In this document: piece by piece, positions 57,675 to 64,000 of the stretch | Position numbering within the stretch: the first letter of the stretch is position 1 | How the letters are laid out: every line of letters starts with the position of its first letter | NCBI RefSeq assembly: GCF_050589825.1 | Contig: NZ_JBNGOZ010000021.1 | Location: forward strand, 1 to 64,000 | Reading direction: 5' to 3' | Length of the DNA stretch: 64,000 bases | DNA from: Carboxylicivirga longa | Lineage (GTDB): Bacteria > Bacteroidota > Bacteroidia > Bacteroidales > Marinilabiliaceae | Program-made: the position numbers and the translations under genes | The notes under the pieces: model-generated | What the model was told of the DNA's origin: nothing | Database searches by the model: none | What the model saw: the letters and a program-made list of their open reading frames with translations, nothing else

Positions 57675-59581
57675 TATTGTTTAATCAATGAATCGTATTG
57701 TTTGATGTCGCGCACAAAGCTATCGTGCCATAGTCCTGTTTTTAACACCTTCTCTTTAGCCTTGAGGGCTGCTTTGTAGCCTTTAAAAGTTCCATAGGCA
57801 TAGCGGTAGAAGCCGTCTTTGCATTGATAGGCTTTGATGAGGTCCTGCTCCAGGTTTTTAAATACCGCATAAGAAGCAACAGGCCTTTTAAGCGATAGAA
57901 TCTGCACCGTGTAATAGGGTATGCCATCACTAATGTCATAAGTAACTTCAGTAGCTACCTTGTCATCTACAGGAGCGGGCGCTACACTTGCCAGCATAAT
58001 GTCGTTAAATTCGAAGGCTTTGCTACTGTTTTTATAAGTCATTTCACGGTTGATTTCAATAGTGCGCTGTTGGGTTTTAAAGCCGTTGCCCCCATATTCT
58101 ATCTTGTATTTACCATCTGCTTCAAGTATTAACACATACTTACCTGTGCCGGGGTGGGGGCGATATTGACCGATGGTCTGCTGTGTTGCTTCATCTGTCA
58201 CATTGATGATTACGTTTTCGATGGGTGCATCATCTGAGGCAGCAAGGCTGCCTTTAAGCACGGCCAGTCGGTTGACTTCCGGTTCTTCATATTCTATGCG
58301 GTAAATGTCGGAGCCACCCAGATTATCATCGTAACGCGCAGAAGCATAATAGGCAATGTTGGGTGTTGTAGTAGGGACAAAAAAGAATTCGTCATCGGGC
58401 GTATTGATGGGATATCCCATGTTGATAGCGGGTCCCCAGTTGCCTTCCTTGTCCATTACACTATAAAAAATGTCGAATTGCCCCATGGTATTATGACCTT
58501 CGGAACTGAAATACATTACTTTGCCGTTGGGATGCAGTATGGGTGTTTCTTCATCGAAAGGAGTGTTGAAAGCCGCCATGTTTTCAGCCTTGCCCCATTG
58601 TCCGTTGGGAAGCCTGCGTACCCGGTAAATATCGAGGCCACCCAATCCTTCAGGGCGGTTACTCGTAAAGTAAATAGTTTGCTTATCTGCTGTTGCTGTC
58701 GCGTGTGTCTCATCAAATTTTGAGTTGATGGGGTCTTTCATCTTTATGGGTTCGCTCCACGTATCGTCATCATACAGGCAAGTGTAAAGGTTAGCGCCAT
58801 CCACATCATTACGGTAGATAATCATTTCACTACCTTCGGCTGATAATCCAACTGCGGCCTCGTGTCCGGCACGTTTAAAGAGCTCTTTAAGCGATTTGGC
58901 TTTTTCCCACCCCGCATCATCTTTGGTGGCACTGTAGATGCGCTCAGCATATTGGCCGTCGAAGAGTTTTTCGCTGTAGCTGGAAGCGCGGCGCGAGGTA
59001 AAGAGTAGTAGGTTTTGGTCGGCCGTGATTAAGGGGCTGTGGTCATCGTATTTGGAGTTGATGCCCGAGCCTAGGTTCTTCACCTTCAGTTCAACAGGTG
59101 ATTGCATTAGCTGAATAGCATTTTCGCAGATCTCTATTTCACGCAGGGCATCCTGACGTAGCAACTCGTCGGCCGGTGGAAGCATTTCAATCAGTGCCTC
59201 GTATGTTGCGATGGCTTTATCATGTTGGTAAAGGTGCTGATAAGACTTACCTATCGAAAACTGAAGATCAACACCGAGGTCGCCAATCCTTTCCTCCTCT
59301 TGTAACAGGTGAAAGGCTTTTTCGAAATATACAATGGCTGTATCAGGACCATCGGAAGTGTTGAGATAACAATTACCCAAGTTGTAAAGAATGGGAATGT
59401 TGTTGGGAGCTTCCTTCAGTAGTTGCGAAAATAAGTCAATAGCTTCGTCAAATGCTTCATCATCGGCCAGTCTTACAGCCGCATTAAAGGTTTTATTATC
59501 AATTTTTGCATCGGACTGGGCCAGGGTAAGCCGGGTAAGGACCAGCAAAAGAGCCATTATGAGAGCCTTTGGTTGTATCAT
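57674..59581 (-). CDS. TPR / PD40 beta-propeller / SPOR-like envelope protein
   Basis: The product has 635 residues with a signal peptide (ending LTLAQ). Residues about 28-150 are TPR repeats (DDEAFDEAIDLFSQLLKEAP, IPILYNLGNCYLN). Residues about 170-430 hold WD40-like PD40 repeats (DDHSPLITADQNLLLFTSRR, TIYFTSNRPEGLGGLDIYR, MYFSSEGHNTMGQFDIFY). Residues about 440-530 are a carboxypeptidase-regulatory-like beta sandwich. The last ~75 residues (YYTVQILSLKRPV...GTFKGYKAALKAK) resemble a SPOR peptidoglycan-binding domain. The layout recalls T9SS PorE (TPR, propeller, CRD, OmpA) with SPOR-like instead of OmpA. A paralogue lies 166 bp upstream. Confidence 0.82.
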   Translation of the reverse strand: MIQPKALIMALLLVLTRLTLAQSDAKIDNKTFNAAVRLADDEAFDEAIDLFSQLLKEAPNNIPILYNLGNCYLNTSDGPDTAIVYFEKAFHLLQEEERIGDLGVDLQFSIGKSYQHLYQHDKAIATYEALIEMLPPADELLRQDALREIEICENAIQLMQSPVELKVKNLGSGINSKYDDHSPLITADQNLLLFTSRRASSYSEKLFDGQYAERIYSATKDDAGWEKAKSLKELFKRAGHEAAVGLSAEGSEMIIYRNDVDGANLYTCLYDDDTWSEPIKMKDPINSKFDETHATATADKQTIYFTSNRPEGLGGLDIYRVRRLPNGQWGKAENMAAFNTPFDEETPILHPNGKVMYFSSEGHNTMGQFDIFYSVMDKEGNWGPAINMGYPINTPDDEFFFVPTTTPNIAYYASARYDDNLGGSDIYRIEYEEPEVNRLAVLKGSLAASDDAPIENVIINVTDEATQQTIGQYRPHPGTGKYVLILEADGKYKIEYGGNGFKTQQRTIEINREMTYKNSSKAFEFNDIMLASVAPAPVDDKVATEVTYDISDGIPYYTVQILSLKRPVASYAVFKNLEQDLIKAYQCKDGFYRYAYGTFKGYKAALKAKEKVLKTGLWHDSFVRDIKQYDSLIKQ

Positions 59582-59747
59582 ACCTTATGTACTTAGAGTT
59601 TGGTTATAAAAAGAATTTTGCAAAATAATTAAAAATAGGCAGCTGCCTGCTGTTCTAGGTGTTGTTTTTTATCAACGTGCCCTTTACCCGCATGAATCAG
59701 GCATTGATACCGTATGGACAGGTGGAAGCATGCTGTTGGTATTGCCT

Positions 59748-61331
59748 TCATTTTTTTAACACCATTGGTTCCAGGTAAACGGCAGCATCGCGGCTGATGT
59801 AATTGTTGCGGTAGGGTAGTTCAATCTCCCGTGTTATTGTGCTGAGTCCTGGCGTACGAATGGTCATTCGGTAGCGTATTCCAGTAGGTAATATCAGTGT
59901 GTATTTGCCATTTTGCTCCCTTGGCTTGTAGGTGCCCACCAGCGTACCGCTGACCGCCTCGTGTATCGTTATTTCTGCCGTGGCAGCAGGTTGCCCCTCT
60001 TCGGTAAATAGAAAACCTGATACTAGTGCCAGACTTCGTTCATCTGTTTTGGGAAACTCGATAATGTAGATATCGGTTCGTCCGTAGCCGCCTTTTCGAT
60101 CGGAGGCAAAATAGACACGCTGCCCGTCTGGTGTGGGAATGAAAAAAAGATCATCACCGGCAGTGTTGATAGGGTAGCCGATGTTAACAGCGGGTTGCCA
60201 TTGTCCTTTATCATCGTGCTCCGATTTGAAAATATCATAGCCACCCATGGAGTTATGGCCTTCTGATGCAAAGTATAAGGTCTTTCCATCGTAGGACAGA
60301 AAGGGGCTTTCTTCGTTCAAGGGAGTATTGACCGTGTTACTCAATAAGCTTACTTTGCCCCAGGTTCCGTTGGGCAGCCGTTGCGCCATGTAAATATCTT
60401 TTTTGCCCAATCCACCGGGGCGATTACTTGTGAAAAGCAGGGTATTGCCATCGGCCGACAGGCTGCCGTGCGATTCCTCGTGGTTGCTGTTGATGGGCTT
60501 GGGCAGTTTCTGGGCCGATCCCCATTTCTCTTTATCATACTCGGCAATGTACAAATCCCCTTGCCCATTATTACGATAAATTATCATGGTGTGACCATCC
60601 GGGCTAAGGCTGCATGTTGCATCATAATTATTGCTGTTGATGGTTGCGCCGGCATTGACTGAGGGGAGCCAGGCTCCTTCGCGCCACTTACTGCTGTATA
60701 TATCTTCAGGGTAAAGGGTGTAGCTGCTTGAAGTGGAAAAACCTCGCCGGTTGGAGGTAAACAGAAGTGTGCCTTCGTCGCCTGATATAATAGGGCTATG
60801 CTCATCGTACTCAGTGTTGATAGCCTGCCCCAGGTTGCTAATTCTAAAATCTACAGGATGTTTTTTCAGTTCGATAGCATTGTTGCAATAGTTGATGTGC
60901 AAAATTAGCTGTTGGTGCAGGTCCTTATACTTAGTAGGAACTGTGTCACGAAGCTGTGTTAACAGGCTAAGTGCATCCTCAAAACGCTCATTCAGATGAA
61001 AGGCCTGTGCCAGAAGAATGTTAGCCTGGAGTGCCTTTTCGTTACGTCGCTGATAGAGTCCGTAATGAGCCTTGGCGCTTTTTAGGGGAGTGATGGCCTG
61101 CGCAATTTTGCCATCAATATTTAACAGGCAGATGCCTTCAAGTAAATATAGGTAGGGATCATCGGGGTATTTTCTCTGTAGTGTTTGGATATGCTCGTTT
61201 GCTTGCGTGAAATTGTCGATCTGAATCAGGTTTTCAATCTGTATAAAGTCTTTTTTGCGGGGTTTTTTATCGGCTATTGCTGGGATGCTTACGAGCAGAC
61301 ATAAGAAAATGGGGAGAAATTTTTTTATCAT
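59748..61331 (-). CDS. TPR / PD40 beta-propeller envelope protein (paralogue)
   Basis: The product has 527 residues with a signal peptide (SIPAIA). The N-terminal TPRs (ANEHIQTLQRKYPDDPYLYL), the propeller with EHSPIISGDEGTLLFTSNRR, LLFTSNRPGGLGKKDIYMAQ and LYFASEGHNSMGGYDIF, and a beta-sandwich tail match the neighbouring 635-residue protein through most of its length, but the SPOR-like tail is missing. Two linked paralogues therefore point to tandem duplication followed by loss or gain of the C-terminal domain. A propeller scaffold of the periplasm or outer membrane is likely; a T9SS role is an inference. Confidence 0.8.
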   Translation of the reverse strand: MIKKFLPIFLCLLVSIPAIADKKPRKKDFIQIENLIQIDNFTQANEHIQTLQRKYPDDPYLYLLEGICLLNIDGKIAQAITPLKSAKAHYGLYQRRNEKALQANILLAQAFHLNERFEDALSLLTQLRDTVPTKYKDLHQQLILHINYCNNAIELKKHPVDFRISNLGQAINTEYDEHSPIISGDEGTLLFTSNRRGFSTSSSYTLYPEDIYSSKWREGAWLPSVNAGATINSNNYDATCSLSPDGHTMIIYRNNGQGDLYIAEYDKEKWGSAQKLPKPINSNHEESHGSLSADGNTLLFTSNRPGGLGKKDIYMAQRLPNGTWGKVSLLSNTVNTPLNEESPFLSYDGKTLYFASEGHNSMGGYDIFKSEHDDKGQWQPAVNIGYPINTAGDDLFFIPTPDGQRVYFASDRKGGYGRTDIYIIEFPKTDERSLALVSGFLFTEEGQPAATAEITIHEAVSGTLVGTYKPREQNGKYTLILPTGIRYRMTIRTPGLSTITREIELPYRNNYISRDAAVYLEPMVLKK

Positions 61332-61354
61332 GGGTAAAGTTATTAGCCTGTGGT

Positions 61355-61362
61355 CAAAATTA
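61355..61362 (-). promoter_or_regulatory. putative -7 box (TAATTTTG) for the TPR/PD40 paralogue
   Basis: It is an exact TAnnTTTG match on the minus strand, 23 bp before the ATG at 61331. No good -33 element is seen. Confidence 0.35.
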
Positions 61363-61440
61363 TTGCATTAAAATTGCGAAAATCATTGATGACAGACAAG
61401 TAAATAACTTAAAATGAATTCTTTTTGTTTATTTCCTTTT

Positions 61441-62610
61441 TTAGGAAAGGGGGATAATGGTGCCTTTATTTTTACTATCCAGACAAACAATCAGGCTGGT
61501 TTTGTCTTCTGTGATAAAACCGTAGCTACCACGCTTGTTTTTAAGTGTGTTAATAACTTGTTTGTAGGGGATGGCCCCCAACTCAAACAGGGTGATTTCT
61601 CCTTTGGAGCTCTTTGGGGGTGATGAATAAAGAGAAATGTGTGTATTTAACTGTTTTTGCAGTGTGGCATGCAGATCTTTGTTGTTTGAAATAAGATTAA
61701 GATTTTTGTTATTCAGCTTAATGGACGTTTCTTTCGCTGATTTGCCAACTTTTATGCGCAGTTGTTTGAGAGCTGTTATACTTTTAATGCTTAGTCTGAC
61801 TAAAATATTGGTGGTCACTGATTTTTCTGCCATGAGGTGCTGCTTGTAAAACAGCCACATGGCATGGTAGAAGTGAAAGATGGTGTGGGGATTTTTAGGT
61901 GTGCTCTGACCTTTAAAGTGAATAATGGGTGCTTGTGGCAGGTAAATATTATGACCGCCTTTCTTGCTAAGACGGTACGATAAGTCAATGTCTTCACCAT
62001 ACATAAAATAAGCCTCATCCAGTAAGGTAAAGCTGCCGTTTTGTTGTCGTGGCATTGCCAGAAATGCACCGGATAATACATCTACTTGGGCTTTCTTGTT
62101 TTTATCAAGGTGCCCCTCGTAATATTTTGCAAAAACAGGACTATGCGGAAATACCTTGCAAAGACCCATTAGTTTATAAAGAGCAACCGAGAGGGTGGGA
62201 AAACCACGTTTTGATTCTTTTAGGTAGCGACCGGTTCCATTCAGCATCATAACGCCCAGTCCGGCTGTATTAAGGTGTTCTTTATAATACTTAATAAGGA
62301 TTTCAAAAGTATCTTCAGCAACTAGTGTGTCCGGGTTTAGCAAAAGGGCAAGTCGTCCTTTGGCAACCTTCAGTCCCAGGTTGTTAGCTTTGGCAAAGCC
62401 CAGGTTTTGAGTGTTAGGTAGGATTTTTACCTTGGGATATTTTTGCTTGAGTAGTTGGATGATCCCCGGGTTATTGGCATTGTCAATCACAATAATTTCA
62501 ATGGAGAGCGCTCCCTTTGCTGCTAAAACAGAATCAAGCGTAAGTTTTAAGAAATCAGGTGCATTAAAGCTGACTATGATAATGGATAAATCGACGCTTG
62601 CTGGATTCAT
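61441..62610 (-). CDS. family 2 glycosyltransferase with C-terminal extension
   Basis: The product has 389 residues. Residues 1-250 are a GT-A glycosyltransferase 2 (rhamnosyltransferase/WbbL-like): DLSIIIVSFNAPDFLKLTLD, VIDNANNPG, NLGFAKANNLGLKVAKG, LLNPDTLV (the DXD-equivalent), SGAFLAMPR, and FMYGEDIDLSYRL with HFKGQSTPK. A hydrophobic region near 245-260 may contact the membrane. Residues about 290-389 form an additional alpha/beta module of unclear kin (NLNLISNNKDLHATLQ, ITLFELGAIPYKQVI). The acceptor is unknown. It lies 109 bp upstream of the TPR/PD40 paralogue on the same strand. Confidence 0.88.
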   Translation of the reverse strand: MNPASVDLSIIIVSFNAPDFLKLTLDSVLAAKGALSIEIIVIDNANNPGIIQLLKQKYPKVKILPNTQNLGFAKANNLGLKVAKGRLALLLNPDTLVAEDTFEILIKYYKEHLNTAGLGVMMLNGTGRYLKESKRGFPTLSVALYKLMGLCKVFPHSPVFAKYYEGHLDKNKKAQVDVLSGAFLAMPRQQNGSFTLLDEAYFMYGEDIDLSYRLSKKGGHNIYLPQAPIIHFKGQSTPKNPHTIFHFYHAMWLFYKQHLMAEKSVTTNILVRLSIKSITALKQLRIKVGKSAKETSIKLNNKNLNLISNNKDLHATLQKQLNTHISLYSSPPKSSKGEITLFELGAIPYKQVINTLKNKRGSYGFITEDKTSLIVCLDSKNKGTIIPLS

Positions 62611-62651
62611 GATGATGCTTCCTCAGTATTGATAGCCTTACAGTTTAATTA

Positions 62652-63083
62652 TTAGCGACAGAACAAGGCTTGTAAAAAGCCACAGAAGGTTTTTCTTTCT
62701 GCTCTATAGTAACGTTGCTGAAAGTCTTTCTTTTCATCATCGGGCGCCTGGCTGTTAATCCACTGCCATATTTCGCCCCAGCCCATGAAGCCCCCAACAT
62801 TGCGATCGTCAATAAAAATGTCGGCATTGACCTTGCGGCTGATGCCTTGGTCCATCTCTTCCTCAGGGTGAGTTCTGTTGACAGCATAAAACTCCACGCC
62901 ATGCTTACGGCAAAATTCTACTGCCTCATCCAATTGTTTTCCGGTGCGTATGGTCCACAGAATAAGAAGGTGTCCCTTGCTTTGGAGGGATTTGAGCGTT
63001 TCAAAGGCAAATATTTTCTCCTTGCCAATGGCAGGGTATTTGTGTTCGACGATGGTGCCGTCAAAGTCAACCGCTATAAGCAT
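62652..63083 (-). CDS. HAD-superfamily hydrolase (BT0820-like)
   Basis: The product has 143 residues. Motif I (VDFDGTIVEHKYP), a second ILWTIRTGKQLDEA motif, and IFIDDRNVGG as motif IV are present. This resembles the small Bacteroidota HAD hydrolase BT0820. The C-terminal ~30 residues are basic and aromatic (QQRYYRAERK) and appear less conserved. Substrate unknown. It starts 12 bp after the stop of the neighbouring membrane protein on the same strand. Confidence 0.85.
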   Translation of the reverse strand: MLIAVDFDGTIVEHKYPAIGKEKIFAFETLKSLQSKGHLLILWTIRTGKQLDEAVEFCRKHGVEFYAVNRTHPEEEMDQGISRKVNADIFIDDRNVGGFMGWGEIWQWINSQAPDDEKKDFQQRYYRAERKTFCGFLQALFCR

Positions 63084-63095
63084 AAAGTTTTTGTG

Positions 63096-63548
63096 TTATA
63101 AATCAGATGCGTCAATGTTAAGTTCTTCAAAAATGCTACTTTTTTTCGGATAATTAAGTACCAGAAACAGGTAGACCAGTCCAAATATCATTATTTGGTT
63201 GATATTGCCGATCATTAAGTAGGCCAGGAGGCTCAGTAGCGATATGCCTTCCAGTGTCATGATCTTAATAAAATAGGCCATGCGGTATTGCTGTAGTTTC
63301 TGTTCAGTACTGAGTCCTTGGTTAATGTGTTTCACTTTACGGTTGTGAAACATATAACTTGCAGGAATACCGGCCAGTGCCAGTACTATAATCAGTGACT
63401 TCAGATTGTTTTCAGCCCCCGGATCCATGGGGAAGGCGCGACCATTCATTGTTATGAAAACGAATGACAGGGCCGCAAAAACAGCCAGTAAGATAACGAC
63501 GATAAAATAAATCAGCCGGATTTGTTTTAAAGTTTTTTGAGCGCTCAT
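63096..63548 (-). CDS. four-helix membrane protein, unknown function
   Basis: I start at the ATG at 63548 (150 residues), 1 bp after the recR stop; an ATG six codons upstream lies inside recR and is less likely. Four hydrophobic helices can be seen (about 15-35, 48-66, 95-110, 115-132), with MNGRAFPMDPGAENNLK as the first outer loop. The C-terminus is acidic. No family is recognised. The one-base spacing to recR suggests a co-transcribed unit. Confidence 0.7.
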   Translation of the reverse strand: MSAQKTLKQIRLIYFIVVILLAVFAALSFVFITMNGRAFPMDPGAENNLKSLIIVLALAGIPASYMFHNRKVKHINQGLSTEQKLQQYRMAYFIKIMTLEGISLLSLLAYLMIGNINQIMIFGLVYLFLVLNYPKKSSIFEELNIDASDL

Positions 63549-63549
63549 A

Positions 63550-64000
63550 TTAAAGTGTTTTTTCAAAAGGTAGTCGGTTCACCAATGATCGACCCAGGGT
63601 CACTTCGTCGGTGTACTCCAGTTCATCGCCGATGGACACGCCACGTGCAATGGTTGTGGTTTCGATATTATATTTCTCAAATTTTTTGTAGAGGTAAAAA
63701 TTCGTTGTATCCCCTTCCATGGTGGTGCTCAGTGCAAAAATAATTTCTTTCACACCGCCGGCTTTAATTTTTTCCTCCAACGGACCTATGGTCAGGTCAT
63801 CGGGTCCAATGCCATCCATGGGAGAGATCACCCCACCTAACACGTGGTAAATGCCTCTATACTGCTGAGTGCTTTCAATGGCCATTACATCGCGTATGCT
63901 TTCAACTACACAGATAAGACCATGGTCGCGCTCTGCATCGGCACATATCGCACAGGTTTCGCTATCAGATATATTATGACAGCTTTGACAGTACATAATA
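63550..64000 (-). CDS. recR: recombination protein RecR (5' end beyond window)
   Basis: The frame is open to the window edge. The visible part (about 149 residues of roughly 200) starts inside the zinc finger (YCQSC ... CAIC), followed by the Toprim domain (ICVVESIRDVMAIE, YHVLGGVISPMDGIGPDDL) and the C-terminal Walker-B-like portion (TIARGVSIGDELEYTDEVTLGRSL). The methionine near 63996 is internal; the true start with the helix-hairpin-helix lies outside. RecR works with RecO and RecF/RecA at DNA gaps. Confidence 0.95.
   Translation of the reverse strand, partial: IMYCQSCHNISDSETCAICADAERDHGLICVVESIRDVMAIESTQQYRGIYHVLGGVISPMDGIGPDDLTIGPLEEKIKAGGVKEIIFALSTTMEGDTTNFYLYKKFEKYNIETTTIARGVSIGDELEYTDEVTLGRSLVNRLPFEKTL

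Overview
The window looks like a Bacteroidota chromosome, probably a marine or sediment member of the Marinilabiliales or a related order; the order is an inference, the phylum is well supported. The phylum markers are a giant type IX secretion (T9SS) adhesin with a type B sorting domain, a PorP/SprF partner, a T9SS plug protein, a Na+-pumping NADH dehydrogenase (Nqr), a CzcA-type pump fused to its outer-membrane factor, and promoter-like TAnnTTTG boxes in place of E. coli-type -10 boxes. No rRNA, tRNA, CRISPR array, phage or transposase gene was seen.

Region 1 (1-23955): a tandem array of about 165-bp intergenic repeats interrupted by a 99-base N gap, then dprA, then a 20.9-kb gene for a 6953-residue SprB-like adhesin. 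That gene takes a third of the window and is followed 7 bp later by its PorP/SprF partner. Region 2 (24373-31540): cell-envelope and housekeeping genes (Skp/OmpH-like, glycosyltransferase, FtsB/DivIC-like, InaA-type kinase, pruA), a second inverted array of the same intergenic repeat, and a Bacteroidota lipoprotein. Region 3 (32031-39382): the T9SS plug gene divergent from a complete nqrABCDEF operon closed by a terminator.

Region 4 (39583-51716): a His/Cys-containing exported small protein, a heavy-metal efflux system (RND-outer-membrane-factor fusion plus lipoprotein adaptor), apbE (which flavinylates Nqr subunits), a conserved small membrane protein, a fused E1 alpha/beta 2-oxoacid dehydrogenase, and an NhaC-type Na+/H+ antiporter. 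Nqr, ApbE and NhaC together indicate a sodium-based energy cycle. Region 5 (52012-64000): mostly minus-strand housekeeping genes (YqgE, class IV aminotransferase, GmhB-like, rhomboid, holA, AMP nucleosidase, GNAT, two paralogous TPR/PD40 envelope proteins, GT2, HAD, recR running off the end), with two convergent gene pairs whose 3' ends overlap.

The observations most worth following are: (a) the structured 165-bp repeat family present as two inverted arrays 29 kb apart, with stem pairs that covary between copies; (b) the internal architecture of the giant adhesin, including a triplicated about 258-residue super-unit and 19 tail repeats of about 83 residues; (c) a signal-peptide-like segment at the junction of the efflux fusion protein; (d) a small single-helix protein beside apbE that could be an Nqr accessory factor. 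I found no clearly unprecedented multi-gene system.
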